Shown here: positions 22,501 through 35,558 of the stretch, one piece after another | Numbering within the stretch: position 1 is the first letter of the stretch | How the letters are laid out: every line of letters begins with the position of its first letter | Assembly (NCBI GenBank): GCA_003254925.1 | Contig: QANZ01027638.1 | Span: 250,304 to 314,303 of the forward strand | Source of the DNA: Chamaecrista fasciculata | Taxonomy: Eukaryota; Streptophyta; Magnoliopsida; Fabales; Fabaceae | Length of the DNA: 64,000 nucleotides | Reading direction: 5' to 3' | Program-made: the position numbers and the translations under genes | Notes under the pieces: generated by a model | The model's input: only the letters and a program-made list of their open reading frames with translations | Database searches by the model: none | Told to the model about the DNA's origin: nothing

Positions 22501-25500
22501 AGCCAGAATTTTGGGGCTTTTTTTGGTGACACTCCCAAATAAGCCTTCACATAAATATTTCTTAAATTTTGGGTAACATTGTCGATCTCCACAAATTGTG
22601 CTACGAGGTTATTGCCCAAGGAATCTTTGACGACAAGGTTGGGATCATTAACCTAATGTACAATTGTCACCTTCAGAATTTAGAAGGTATTATATGTGCA
22701 GTTATGTAACTATACTTATAATTATCACACAAAGTGAGAAATAGAAAAGGCCATTCTTTGCACTCATTACACAAAGATAAACCCTTCTTATTTTATTCAT
22801 GATGCCGCAATCGAAAGAGAGACACTCACTGGAACTCTGACTATGTCGGTACGATTCCACCCCAGTGGGTTGTACACCACTACTACCTGGAAGAAACCAT
22901 TAACATTTGATAAATAAAAAGTCAAACTTGAATTAGACAGAAGAAAAAATGTAGATATTACCAAGCTCTTCGAAATATTTTGCTCTGTTGGTGGGCAGTA
23001 ACTGATATTGAGTAACTGACACTGTAAAAAAACAAAGAAGGAGCAAAACATTTTCAGAGCTAAGGAAAGGAGGATTAACTTGATCGTGGAAAAAAAATAT
23101 CCTACAGAATTACCAGGATCTCCAAAAGGGATATTCATCAACACTAAGTAATAAACGGCAAAAGCATTTCATCATAAGATATGAAGGTAGAATCTTTTAC
23201 TCCAAGCATTACCTGGGAAAATATAGATGCTGAACACTTTGTCCCTGGTTTCTTACTAGCAAGACAAGCCAAAGAAGAACTAACAAGAGGTTCAGCCTGC
23301 AAGAGACAAAACAGATAATCAAAACTCAAAAGAATATCAGTTCAAGAGACAAAACAGATAACCGAAATTCAGGATTTGGAGCAACTAACGTTGGTAGCTC
23401 CGATAGCCAGTCGTTTTGCATAGTCATCGGTTGTGTGTTGTTTGGCGGTACCAGAGACAGCATCATGGTGTTGTGCAATTCCTAGAGCATCTCCGAGGTC
23501 ATAAGTACTACCTATAGTACGGCCTTTTCCCGCAAAAAACTTAAGTTGCCTCGCAGCCTGTGCATAAATATTTTAATTTGTTAATGATATATGCTCAAAA
23601 ATAGAATCACTTCACATCAAATCACAATGATTATGATATTGATTCCATACCAAATTGTATCCACTAAGAATCCTAACATATCGCTTCAATGCTGGGCGAC
23701 TGGTGAAATATCCTGTCCAATAAGCATTCGGTCCATCGGCATAACTGTCAGAAACCACCTGAGTTAGCAGTTGATTTAGAAAATATAAACTTCTTGATGA
23801 ACAACACCAACTTCTAACATATCCTCACGGGAAGTAATCATCGGTTTTCAGTGGCCATGATTGTTTAGCAGCATTTTTGGCATATGTGTAGAGAGATGGG
23901 GTAGAATATAAGGCATTCACTCTACCATCCTGCCAAGATTAATCACACAAACGTTTATCTGAACTGATACTATTAAATTCACTTTCAAATCCATTGGTTA
24001 TAGTCATCACTTAACAATACCACCTACCTGATTAACATAGTGAATTAATTTATCCATTTGCTTAAACCAATTCTCTGCATATTGGTACCTGAAATCATCC
24101 CCCATTGTAAACATAATATGGTTTGTTCTTGTCACATTCGCCTGTATTAAGAAAACAACACGTAAAAGCAGATTTGATTAAACAAACACATTCTTGTCCA
24201 TGAAGTTAGTCATGAAAAAACAAACCAATTTGATTTATTCAAAAAAATCTTGGAGTGACCAAGCGTACTTGAGTGATGGCAGCAGCAATGAAGTCATTGA
24301 CTCGCTGTTGAACGTTGTAATCAAACAGAAGAGGATCATCCTGAAATTTGTACATTATAAGCAATGATAAGCCATGCATGCTATTGATAAAATCTAGAAA
24401 AAAAACTTTACTTTAGTCCTCAATAAATAGAGTGACTTTCAATTTAGTCCTTAATATTCAGCTTCTTGGTTGTTCAATGTTAAAACTCAGAACCTGAACG
24501 GGAACGTAGTCATCGTCGTTGACTTCATAACCAAAACCATTTGGAGCACTATAATGAACAGGAAAGGTATTGGCAAAAATCTACAAAACACACACCCAAA
24601 AGGATTCTTATTTTTTTTAACGGAAAAATGGAAAAAGTAGATATATAGTTTAACGGAAAAAGTAGTACTTGTGGTGTGTGTTTTGTACTACTTTTTCCGT
24701 CAAAAATTTAACGGAAAATTACACAAGTACTGCTTCTGTTTAACGGCGAAACACACAGGTACCTAATGTGCAACTTTTAAAACCACACGTCATAAAAGTG
24801 AGATTAGGCCAAACCACAGGTACCTTTCCTGTATTTTACCCAAAAAATAAAAACACAGCTTCAATTATTTAAAGCAGAATTTTCCAAATCCAAACCTGAG
24901 CGGAAGAGCCAAATGTTTTGGACCCACGCCACACAACTTCAAGAGTTTTTTTACTTTTACGAATTGCTCTGTCCTGATAATCAATCCTGGCGAAGTGTAC
25001 TGAATCAAACCCGAGCTGCAGACAGAAACAACACATAACATAACATAACATTAATTGTGAATGTGTTTTTGTTTTTTTTATCAGAATCAATAAATGTGTC
25101 AAGAATTCAATGAACATGGCCACCTCAGCACCAAGTAGGTAAGCTTGAACTGCAGAATGTCCAAAAGGGTCAATTTGCCAGCCAGCTTTAGGAGTTTTGT
25201 TGAATTGTTGCTTAATGAAACTATGGCCCAAAGTGGTTTGATCTATCATGTCTATGTAATGAACCGTTGCCTCGTCATGCATGCACCATCCTCCATTTCT
25301 GCCATAACACAAATAATAATAGTAATAATGATCATGCTCGAAAACTCATTTTGGTCCTTAAACTATAGGGTGAATTTCATTTTGGTCCTCAATTTATCCT
25401 TTGTTCTCTCACAGAGACAGAAATCGTGAGTTTAAACGACACAGACAAAATAAATAAAAAACGCACACGAATTCTAGCTGACCAGCGTCCACGAGTTTCT

Positions 25501-26088
25501 TCACTTGTTCTTGGGTTTCTGGGCTCTGCTCTACCCACCACCGATGGAAAAACGCCTGTCGTTTTCAACAATAATTGAAACTAATCAGAATATGAATGAA
25601 TTAAATATTTAAATTCCCTCTTTGTATTAAATTAATTTCAGGGATTTTTACCATCTCGGCGTACACGAACTTCCTGTTAGGATCACGCAGAAGAGAAACC
25701 ACAAGCGAGTCCAGCACATTTTGAACACAAGCCCCCTGCGAAACAACATTTGACACATTATTGAAAAACCTTAAAAAAAAACAAAAACAAAAACAAAAAC
25801 AACGGAATGCACGAAACCTGTCTGTCTGATTGATGAATTCTAATTAAAAACCTGAATACTGTTATTTGATCCAACGTAGTACTGGTCAACGGTCTTGAGC
25901 CAACCGACATCGTCGTGGCTGTGTGGAACTAGATGAACATTCAACTTGCCATCGACGATTTTAGCTCCTGTATTGTACTTGATGTAATTGGCAGAGGCTA
26001 ATGAGGCATAGAAACAGAGGAAGAGAGAGAAAGCAGAGAGAGAGTGTGAAGCTAATAAGGCCGCTTTCACTCTCATCTTCGTTCCCAT
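19511..26088 (-). CDS. Lysosomal/vacuolar-type alpha-mannosidase, glycoside hydrolase family 38
   Basis: Twenty-nine exons, every junction in phase, give 1010 residues (Arabidopsis homologues about 1020). Exon ends from the start: 25852-26088, 25652-25735, 25467-25555, 25124-25298, 24896-25015, 24494-24580, 24269-24340, 24028-24141, 23829-23929, 23651-23744, 23390-23557, 23213-23296, 22962-23021, 22830-22886, 22436-22652, 22082-22218, 21801-21860, 21648-21707, 21394-21465, 21269-21316, 21057-21176, 20908-20973, 20655-20767, 20467-20551, 20274-20384, 20087-20182, 19966-20013, 19790-19858, 19511-19699. A signal peptide (residues 1 to about 33, ending SLASA) precedes the metal-binding HSHDD (56-60). 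The nucleophile Asp is about 180 in WQIDPFGHS, and a further metal ligand lies in AQHHDAV. The C-terminal beta domains end [14 protein letters not shown]. The enzyme trims mannose from N-glycans in vacuole or apoplast. No defect was seen. Confidence 0.96.
24653..24700. repeat. Perfect 16-bp hairpin in a mannosidase intron
   Basis: ACGGAAAAAGTAGTAC (24653-24668) is followed, after a 16-nt loop, by its exact reverse complement (24685-24700). The surrounding intron (24581-24895) repeats 'TTAACGG' and contains 'ACCACAGGTACC' phrases, suggesting a decayed small transposon. Confidence 0.6.
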
Positions 26089-27461
26089 TATTTTCCCCAG
26101 AATCTCTAGTCGTGTGTCTCGTTGATGAAGATGAAGACTAGTGTTTATATATATATATAATATAGAGAACTTAGAGAGAGAGAGAGCATCGAATTTGACA
26201 AATAAGAACAAATGGTGTGGGCTTTGTTTATGAGTGCCGGCCTAGGTGGAAAAAGGGAGGGACCATGTGTAATTTTGCACATACTGGAACTAAGAGAGAG
26301 AGGATAATGACGATGAATCCATAAGACGATATATGATGATTAGTAAAAGACTAAAAGTTGAAACTAAAATTAATTAACAATAGGCACGAAGGATCGGGTA
26401 AGTCACATGATAAAATCTTCCCTAGTTAATATGATAGGGATTTGCCTCCTTATCCGAATTTCTTTAATGATTTGAATTTGAAATAATATTTATGAAATCA
26501 ATTCTATGTATCTATACATCTATCTATATTTCCATTTATCCGAAACCATTATGTCCAATTAACGATTTTAAAGTACGAAATTAATTGTAATTGACTCTTT
26601 TTTCTTTTTACCACATTGTAATTGACTTAATTAATTTTTTGTTTTTGGTAAAAAAAAAATTTAGGTGATTTGAGCCCGGGAGCTCACCAAGGTCCGAGCA
26701 GACCTCAAGCCTATATGATATTGCCTTAATTATTGTGTGTGTGATGAGAAAAACGAGGATGTTGAGTAGTGAGCATGCAAGAGAAGAGACATGTGAGACG
26801 TGAAGTGAAACTGTGAAAGACTTTAAACTTTAATGTTATGCAAATGTGGAAAGTGGTTTGGTTTGTTTGGCAAATATGAAAAATAGTGTGGTGTGGGGAC
26901 GGAGGTTTCAGTGGGAGTTAGAGTGGAACGTACGTGTCTGTTTGTGTCATTGTGCGTGTCACGTGACATGAGGTGGGGGAAAACAAAGCATTTTCATGTT
27001 CATGGCTCATATAGACTCTAGAAAAATGTTTAACTCAACATATGAAGTTTAAACATCTCATTTTGACATGGTAAACAATAGAATATAAAATTAATTTTAT
27101 TTTATTTTAACATGATAAATAATAAAAAATAATAACACATATGACATATAATCATATATTATGAATAAATATTATAATTTTTAAAATTTTTATCAAAATT
27201 TCTGAATTTTTAATTATTTATATATATAACTATATGTCGTATTATGTCATATAATTTTAATAATTTGATCTGCCAGTATATTTGTATCTGTATTATATCT
27301 TATTTCCATGTCAGTGTTCATGCCTAATTTCACAACTCACAATTTAAATTTTCAACTTAATAATTAATAAATACATCCTACACTCAAAGTTGTTAATATT
27401 TTTTTCTTTTATTCATTTGTCGAATTCAATTAGATTAGATTCAATTACTTTGACCGTAATT

Positions 27462-27477
27462 TTGGCCAAAAAAAATA
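27462..27477 (+). mobile_element. Micro-insertion with 15-bp target duplication
   Basis: ACTTTGACCGTAATT at 27447-27461 is repeated exactly at 27478-27492 around TTGGCCAAAAAAAATA. Here the GGCC-poly(A) form is on the plus strand. Confidence 0.75.
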
Positions 27478-27752
27478 ACTTTGACCGTAATTAGATGATT
27501 TCATTGGATTTTATATTATTAAAATAAATAGAAAATTTATCCTTTTCATAAAAAAAATTATTATATATGAAAGATTAAATTATGAATTTATTCTTCTTAT
27601 TATTCTATGGTAATCCTATGTCAAAAATATTCGGTACCCCAAATAATCAGGTACTTATTCTCGTGAGCCATTTGTTAAACTTGGGTGTGTGCGAAAGCTT
27701 TTTGAAATTTTCTAGTAGCTTTTAAATATTATATTAACCATGATTATGAAAA

Positions 27753-28220
27753 TCGGACTGGATCTGACCGTGAACCGGGCACCAGGTCGGTCCGAGTCAC
27801 TCCCAGAATCGGCCAGTCAAAGAACCGCTCAAGAACCGGTCGAACCGGCCAAGAACCGGGAAAACCGGACTGAACCAGTGGAAAATCGGTTGTGATTTTT
27901 CATTTTTTTTTCCTTTTTTGATTTTTTTTTGTCTTTTTCAATAGTTATGGGTAAAATATTAGATAATGTTGATTATGAACCAAAATTTGATAGAGAAAGT
28001 GATCATAAAATTTCATTTGATGACATTATATTGATGAATATTATGAAAATTGACTATATCTATATTATTGGAATTATAATTTTATCATTTTTAAGCTTTT
28101 TTTATTATTTTTAATTTATTTATTTGCTAACGGTCCGACCCCCGTTGGACCCCGATTGAATCATTGAACCTTGAACCCTACCTCAACCGGTTGAATGTCC
28201 GGTCCAGTTTTTATAACCTG
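27753..28220. mobile_element. CCGGTT-rich DNA element, copy 1
   Basis: The ends are dense in CCGG and AACCGG with opposite polarity: left GACTGGATCTGACCGTGAAC, right (reversed) GGACCGGACATTCAACCGG. The interior is AT-rich and holds a short open frame (27929-28114) without a known domain. A similar element lies at about 35083-35492 in the opposite orientation, which shows this is a repeat family. No target duplication was found, so the borders are approximate and the superfamily is open. Confidence 0.5.
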
Positions 28221-28534
28221 AAAGAAAGAAGGGTCGATGTTGCAGATTTTCTGGAGTTTTGGTTATATAATCGGGGTAGAACAAAGGAGTTTAATTTATA
28301 ATAAATCCCTTTATTAACAATTAATTGGACAGATAGTCAACAACGATGATAAAAATCAAGTTTTCAATTATTCTAATCATTATCTTTGGGTACATAAAAT
28401 AATTTCAGAAGCAAGTATTTTTGAAGTAAAATATCATTGTGAAGTGTGAACTATTATCTCTAAAATATTAAATAATTTTCATAATATCCGGATGCCTCTC
28501 GAAATTTGTCTGGTCCCTTACGGTCAGTAGGATG

Positions 28535-28680
28535 ATCAAAATACCCATATCCAATGGAGACCCTGAAATTTACCCTATGGGTATGGGTCTAAACCCGTAC
28601 CCATCCTTAATGGGTATGGGTTCGGGTATGGTGGTACCCTACCCGTACCCTACCCATATACCCATTAGTAATAATAAATA
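28535..28680. repeat. GGGTATGGGT-rich transposon end, continuing into the gap
   Basis: Repeated ACCCATA/TATGGGT words in both orientations resemble ends of plant hAT-like MITEs. The far end is hidden by the adjacent assembly gap, so neither class nor border can be fixed. Confidence 0.35.
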
Positions 28681-28767
28681 TATTTTTATATATAAAATAT
28701 ATAATACTTTAACACTTTTTACTGAAAAAATATTAAAGTTTTTATAAATATTGAAATATTTTATTAA

Positions 28768-29025
28768 NNNNNNNNNNNNNNNNNNNNNNNNNNNNNNNNN
28801 NNNNNNNNNNNNNNNNNNNNNNNNNNNNNNNNNNNNNNNNNNNNNNNNNNNNNNNNNNNNNNNNNNNNNNNNNNNNNNNNNNNNNNNNNNNNNNNNNNNN
28901 NNNNNNNNNNNNNNNNNNNNNNNNNNNNNNNNNNNNNNNNNNNNNNNNNNNNNNNNNNNNNNNNNNNNNNNNNNNNNNNNNNNNNNNNNNNNNNNNNNNN
29001 NNNNNNNNNNNNNNNNNNNNNNNNN
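28768..29025. other. Assembly gap (258 N)
   Basis: A continuous run of N. It lies inside or beside repeats, the usual reason for such a gap. Open frames that run through it are meaningless. Confidence 0.99.
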
Positions 29026-29206
29026 TTTTTGGGGTCAATATGTAATTTTTGTAAAATTTATTATGGTTAAAATTACAAAATAGGTCCAAAGGGTACCAAA
29101 GTGTTAATGGAGAATACCACAGGGTACCAAAGTGTCAAGTTTCAAACCACAGGGTACCAAAGTGAAACAGGGTCAAACCACAGGGTACCAAAGTGTAATT
29201 TACCCT
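29026..29206. mobile_element. CACTTTGGTACC repeat element, right part (left part in the gap)
   Basis: Four nearly identical ACCACAGGGTACCAAAGTG words, spaced about 33-36 bp apart, end in GTAATTTACCCTA. Read in reverse this is almost the same sequence as the element at 55407-55652, so the two are recent copies of one family. Confidence 0.65.
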
Positions 29207-29437
29207 AAAAAAAATGACAAAATACTGTAGTATCAAATTTCCGAAACTCTTTTAATGTATAAAAAAATAATAATAAAATAGAAAGAAAAGCACCCACTAA
29301 AACGATTGACAAGAGAATGACTACCAAATAAAGCTTCTAAAAAGAAAAGCAATATGAAGTATAAACAGCTGCAAAACTCTATTTAGAATTTTTTTCGGTG
29401 AAGTAAAATACTGAACTAACTCCAATAAACCAATGAG

Positions 29438-29452
29438 TATATAAAAAACAAA
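29438..29452 (+). mobile_element. A-rich micro-insertion with 19-bp direct repeats
   Basis: ACTCCAATAAACCAATGAG at 29419-29437 is repeated exactly at 29453-29471 around TATATAAAAAACAAA. It lacks the GGCC part seen in other examples. Confidence 0.55.
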
Positions 29453-30128
29453 ACTCCAATAAACCAATGAGGCTTAAGTACTGATATTAGAAGCTTTCCG
29501 GAATTGATTTGCAGTTACAAAAGGAAAAACATTTTATGCAAAAATATATTTTTATCTTATTTTATATCAATACTCAAATTTGTTCTTAAAATTTATTTAT
29601 TTTCATCCCTAAAATTTTATATTTTAGTCAATTTTACCATTTTTAATTCTCATATGAATTAATGATTTTTCAATTTGAATTTGAATTTTTCAATAATTTT
29701 ACATTACATATTATAACTTATATTGAATTTATCATTAATTCATTGAATAAAGTTTGTACAAAAGATAAAATTGATACAAATATAAAATTTAAAAAATAAA
29801 ATTGATAATAAATCATTCTTAAAGATAAAATTGAAAAATAATATAAAATTTGGAAATAGAAGAATATGTTTGCCAGTATTTTACGATGAAGATAGAAATT
29901 AAAAGCAATATACCAAATGGAGTGAAAGAGCCAGTAGCGACTACAAAGTACAAATACAGATTCATTCATGATAATAATCTTCGTAAACAAAGGGCCAATA
30001 AGGCATATTGTAATTACTAATTACTCATTTATTTATTTTCATTTTTCACCACGACCATTGACCAATGAGCGCCTGCGCCACATGCTAACTGTTAAGTAGT
30101 AAACGTAAATAATGGTTGATCAATAGAT

Positions 30129-30147
30129 TTTGGCCAAAAAAGAAAAA
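30129..30147 (+). mobile_element. Micro-insertion with 11-bp target duplication
   Basis: GATCAATAGAT at 30118-30128 is repeated at 30148-30158 around TTTGGCCAAAAAAGAAAAA. Confidence 0.7.
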
Positions 30148-30751
30148 GATCAATAGATAGAAACTAATTTTTATTATTTTTTTAATCATAACCAATTTAC
30201 GACGTTCATGTAACCACTTTAAAATATAATATTTTCATCTACCTGGTACATATTCAGGGTCCATAATCATTGTCAAATATCAATTTTTAGATTTTTAAAT
30301 GCTTCGAACGATCTATTTCAAGAATATGCTTTTTTCCTCGTTAAGAAACATACTTCATTTTCTTGAACAAATTGTTAGAACTTAGCATTAAGTCATTAAC
30401 TTCTGTAAACAATCATGACCCCATTTCGCACTAGTAATTTGTAAATGAATATGATGAATAAGCATTATGCACCTGTTACTAAAAATAAAGTACAAATCAA
30501 TTTCGAAAGGGTGGGCGCATAAATTTTAAGATGCCATTGAAACACATTTAAAAGGTTCACCGAGAACAAGTTACATAGATTGGCAAAAACCAAGGCGTGA
30601 CTAAAAAAATTACAATCATATATGATTTAGTCGAAAAACCATACGTGGATTCCAAAGAGTGCCCATTTTGGAACCACCATCCAACATGCACGTGCTACCA
30701 ATTTTGACTATAAGAATAAGGAGCATGAGATGGACAAGAGGATCTGGTAGT

Positions 30752-33700
30752 CTATTTCTTCTCCTCACTCGGTGGCTTATCTTCATCATTCTTCTGCTGG
30801 GGCTGTTCATTGAAGAGCAATCAGGAAACTAGCGGCAGTGGAGAAAAATGTACCAAAAAAACATAACAGACAGACGATTCATAAATGACAGGGTTTTTTG
30901 AAAAAAAATCATCCCCATGTTACATAAACACCTGAAGAAATTCTCCCAAGTCTAGTCCAAAACATTATACGGCAAAGAGAAGAATTATGTTTAGCAAGAA
31001 AAAAATTTAGGGGAAGCAATAGAAGGCTCAATTCAGTAAACCATATATCAACAGTTCAAAAAGGCTAAAGATACAGGATTAGCTTAATAAAGTGCAAAAT
31101 TGCATAGCAGAAAAAAGAAGATTATGTATCAATCAGAAGAAGAGGGGAGAAAGGACTAAACATTCTAGGATCATCCAGGCCAGTCAAAATTGATTTGCTT
31201 CAGATGAAATTTTCTACCAGACATCCTTTCCAATACAATAATTAGATTCCACAAAAAACGACAACAATTTACCTCAGACTGACTTGACTGACTTTGCATG
31301 GAAGCCAGCAGATCTTTGACAGATGGATCATTTGGGTCAACCCCAGGAAGCTTCGGAAGCAATGAGTTACTAATTAGTGCAGAATATTTAGAATATAATG
31401 TTTTAAAAAAATAACTACAGGATATATGAGACACACCGAAGCAAGGATAGAAGATACAAAGGATTGATCTGCCAACAGTTTACTCATGTCTGACTGGCTT
31501 GATGAGTCCTTTGTACTGTCTGCTACTGACAATTTAAGGGCTACAAGAAACAAATAACCATGAATCAGGAATAAATTCACACAATCACTAAAATCTGCAT
31601 CTGTATCTTATTGTAATTTCGAAGAAGCAAAACAGCTAGATCCCACATCCAGGTCATAACCAGTAATAATTTCCATGGTTAAGAATTTAGGGTTGACCTA
31701 AGTGGAGTAAAAATGTAGGAGTGCGCTGAGTAAATATGCAGATGGATATTATGAAATCCTGTGCAATGCAATTATGCCTTGTGGTCATAAATGTCCACCT
31801 CCACAACCAAAAGGAATAAGAAAACCATCAACTCTTGACTAAAGGCATGCACAATAAGATACCCTCTATCCTTCCTCTCCAAGTAATATAACCATAATGT
31901 ACCTCTCATGGCTATAAATACTAGAAGAAAAGGACAGACTAGCAAGTCACTTGAGCAAAAATAGAGTCCTAAGACAGTATAAAAACTAACCTAGAGCCAG
32001 CTCAGGATCCTCTGCAGCTGTTTCTGACATATCTGTATCTCTTACATCATGGTTAATGGAGGGATCATCCATTGACATTGCAAGTGCCTGCTGTAGTAGA
32101 GCATTCTCATCATCCTGTTTCCATTTGGAGATCAGTTCAAACAGAAAAAGTAATAAGCTTAGGCAAACTTATGGGGAATTTATAAGTTTACATACAAACA
32201 GATATACATATCCAACAGTAAGATCCCATTAACCAGACACCTTCAGAAAAGCCTACTAATAACTTTCAGTGTCTCCCTTTTCTTCATCCTTAACCATAAT
32301 GTTTCTCTTATGGATAAACACAAGGCTGAAAAATACTGCATAGTTGCAGGAGAAGGGATTTTTTAAACCAGCAGATAGAGAATGGAAGCATAGACTTCTC
32401 CAGTGATATGTCTTTTCCTCCACATCATTTTCAATCATCCCAGAAGACCAACTAAAAGGACAGAATACAATGCTAGGAAACTAGAGGAGAACATAATTAA
32501 CCATAGACTAGTTAAGTGACATAACAGAGGGCATGCAGACAGTGGAAAAAGGAGGGTCACCCAGAATAGCGTATGGAGTCATGACAATGAATAGATAATC
32601 CTGAATGTTGGAATGATGTTGTAGTACCAGGAATGAGAAAGGAAAAACATTTCATAGAATTTTGATTTATTGGACCTCATGATGGCAAGCGCAAATTCCT
32701 AACAAAGAAATTGGTCCCAGAACCCATTTAGTTATATGTACGAAGATAATTACATCCCAGGAAAGTATTAGAATAGAACAAACTGCTATATGGCTAAAAG
32801 CATAAAAGAAACCAACCATTATATCATTTGTCTTATTATCAGCTTCAGAAGCCTCTCCACTGGCACGCTCAGTCATTGTTGCATCTTGTGAACTGGCTTG
32901 CTGCTCACCTCCCTTATCCTGTTTGGCAACATCTTCTGCAGCCTTTTTTGCAGCTGCCTCCTGTCTGGCCCTCTCCTCTTCCATTGAAACTCTTAGTGCG
33001 AGAGCTAATTCGGGATCTAAGTTTGGATCCACACCAAACTCAAAACCAGATACACCACCAGCTGCAGCTGCTGCAGCAGCAGCAGCAAAGCTGCTTCCAC
33101 CTTCCCCATCCCCAGTAAATATAGGAGTACTGCCACAGAACAAGGTTGCAGAAATATCCAGAAGTCAGAACACTATATCTTATATACAACCAAAAACTCG
33201 AGAGAATAACAAACAAGAAAAAGTTGAACCAACATACCTTATGAGTACATCAGAAAGAGCATTGGTACCAGCTGGAACATGAACAATGTGACTGGTATCA
33301 TTATTATTAACAGCTGCAAGAAGTGCTTCCAGCTTTTCCGTCTTCCCCTCATCTTCTTCACCAAAATTGATAATGTCAAGGGCTACGCTATTCTTTTTCA
33401 GCTTTCTTCCAATCATCTCTAGAAATTTCTTTTCGTGCTTGATAGGACTGCAAAATATTGAGGTAATGAGAAAAAAAAGTTTTAATCAAATACAGAATAT
33501 ATGATTTCAAATATATAAGAATGAGATATAGCCATAATACCTTCCAGCAAAGACAATAATCCTTTGCTGCTGCTTTTTATTTTGCCGATGCTTAAGGGCC
33601 AATTGTGCCACCTGAATGCCAGCAGCTAGGTTCATTTCTCCACCTACTTCTAGTCCTAATTTACAAGATGAAAAGATAAAAATCAACATTTACTGAACAG

Positions 33701-34953
33701 AAAATTTAAATTAGAAAATAATATGCAAGAAAAACAAGCTGCAGAATAGTTTCAATTCCTTTTCAAAATGAACAGTCACGAGTTTCAAGAAAGTTCAACC
33801 TCCCATAAATATGAGACTGCAACTAACCCATGGTCTTAATAGCTTATACTAAAATCAAAATATAGACAGTCAATAGATATAAACCAACAAAACATAAAGA
33901 ATCATAATTGTTTATGACTTTATGCAACTAATTCCAACATCTAAACCCCCGTCTCATTTAAAGTGGAAAATCCAACATGTCAGTGTTAAAAGAAAACGAA
34001 AAAGAAAAAGAACAAGAACAATAACAAGAAAAGAGGCACAACACTTAACAAATTTCAGCAAGGAAATAATGCCACTTCTTGGCAAGCGTGTATTGGCACC
34101 ATCTCGATAGGCAGCCAGATCCAATTAACACTCAAGTCATATACTTAAACGATAAGCTATATAGAAAAATTACAAGTCTAACAAAAATACAAGCATTCAA
34201 TGAACAAAAACTGACCATGCATGCAAGCCAAGATTTTGCCCAGATCACCGGTGGGAGTCACCAAAACACGAACCCCCTTTCCTGCCATTGTGAGAACTCC
34301 GACTGTATTTTCTGGATTAGACTGTGAATCAATTAATATAAGTTCGTAAGAATTCGGAGCACAAATAAGTTGGTCATACTTTTTTAATAGAATATAACTC
34401 TAAATTGTAACTAAAAGATTCTTAATCCAGTAGAAATGATCCACATATAACATAAACACGGTTCAGGAATGTCAATCTGGATAACGAAAACTTTCTATGA
34501 CACAACAGATTTTCTAAAAAGAAAGACAGACACAAATAACAATAAATACATGAGTCGCCCAATCTCGAACCAGCTAAAATGATCCGCAATTCTCTTTTCG
34601 TCTAACTGGTTTTCTCAGAAACCACAATAATTAAAATTATACATACTAGATTGGTATAAGAGAATAAAGAAACATCCAAGATTAAGTTCACCTGGGTTTT
34701 AGCACCGCAAATAATATTAACAGCGTCAGCTTGAGCTTGAAACCGCGAAGGTGCGTAATCCCCGTTACGCATCCATTCAGAATTGTCTATACAAATCATG
34801 GTCGCCTGTTAAGAAAATAATCCCATGAAGAAGTGGACCAGTAACATTATTAAAACCCTAATTCGTCAGATACAAAAGAAGAATGGTGAATTGGCAAGCT
34901 AGGGCACGTCGAAAACAAGGCAAAGAGAAATTGGGATTCACCTCGAGCACCAT
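30752..34953 (-). CDS. RPN10: 26S proteasome regulatory subunit RPN10 (ubiquitin receptor)
   Basis: Ten exons, 34942-34953, 34692-34805, 34216-34321, 33541-33655, 33238-33447, 32817-33129, 31991-32114, 31437-31540, 31273-31350 and 30752-30802, give 408 residues (Arabidopsis 386). The first coding exon is only 12 nt (MVLE). Residues 1 to about 190 are the von Willebrand A domain ([17 protein letters not shown], then [19 protein letters not shown] and [17 protein letters not shown]). Three ubiquitin-interacting motifs follow near 224-240 ([16 protein letters not shown]), 294-308 ([15 protein letters not shown]) and 326-339 ([14 protein letters not shown]). A nine-alanine run precedes the first. 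The conserved tail reads [18 protein letters not shown] and ends [12 protein letters not shown]10 joins lid and base of the 19S particle and presents polyubiquitinated substrates. A CCGG-rich element lies about 130 bp upstream of the ATG. Confidence 0.96.
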
Positions 34954-35082
34954 GGTGGGAGATTTCAGCAGCGAACGATCGAGAACGAGTCTGCTGCAAT
35001 CAGCGCTTTCTTCAAGTGTACTTACTAGAAAGTAGAAACAGAGAGAGAGAGAGAGGAGAGCTCAGGTTTGTAATAGTGAAAA
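34954..35082. promoter_or_regulatory. RPN10 pro tem 5' leader and proximal promoter
   Basis: About 130 bp separate the ATG from the CCGG-rich element. A GA run (35041-35057) near the likely transcription start is common in plant 5' leaders. No TATA box is clear. Confidence 0.35.
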
Positions 35083-35492
35083 AAAACCGAACGGGTTATT
35101 GACCGGTGAGAGGTTCGGGTCATTGGTTCATTGGTTTAACTGCTGGGTCACTGGTTCAACCAGTTGAGCCGGTTTACTTAAAAAATACATTTTCAAATAT
35201 ACATATTCATCAAATACATATTTATATATGACAATAATTTAAATTTAAAGTAAAAGTTAAATATAACCATATGTCCATCACATATAATAAGTGTCAAATA
35301 TTTAATTTTTTTCTTTTTTTTTTTTAAATTTTTTCAAATATTTCCGGGTCAACCGGTTTCCGGTTTAACTGGCCTATTCGAGCGGTTTGACCCGGTTCAC
35401 CACCAGGTCAACTGCAGGCCAGTATTTTATTTTTTCCAGACCGAACTGGTGTCCGGTTCACTTGTTGAACAGGCCGATCCGGTCCGGTTTTT
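35083..35492. mobile_element. CCGGTT-rich DNA element, copy 2
   Basis: Left end AAAACCGAACGGGTTATTGA and reversed right end AAAACCGGACCGGATCGGCC bracket an AT-rich core; GGTTCAACC and CCGGTTCAC words recur through the arms. Reversed, its right arm resembles the left arm of the 27.75-kb copy (both carry GTGAACCGG-CACCAG-TCGGTC). It lies between the RPN10 leader and a cluster of GGCCC motifs. Target duplication not found. Confidence 0.5.
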
Positions 35493-35558
35493 TCTTCATT
35501 TTTGTTTACTAGATTACTTGCTACACAGGGTTGCTTTTGGTTCCGATTAACATAAGTT

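Larger units (their letters stand above)
26089..30751. other. Intergenic region between the mannosidase start and RPN10 3' end
   Basis: It contains the mannosidase promoter (with a TATATATA run near 26146-26158) and then only repeats: the CCGG-rich element (27753-28220), a GGGTA-rich fragment (28535-28680), the assembly gap, a CACTTTGGTACC element (29026-29206) and three micro-insertions. No gene was recognised. Confidence 0.55.

Noticed and set aside
26640-26730. Possible SINE (GAGCCCGGGAGCTCACC near an A run)
   Set aside because: No clear A and B boxes and no flanking duplication.
28742-29089. Open frames of 110-115 codons on both strands
   Set aside because: They consist almost wholly of N translated as X across the assembly gap.
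32828-33118. 96-codon plus-strand frame rich in Gln and Leu
   Set aside because: It is antisense to RPN10 exon 6; the Gln run mirrors the alanine codons of RPN10.
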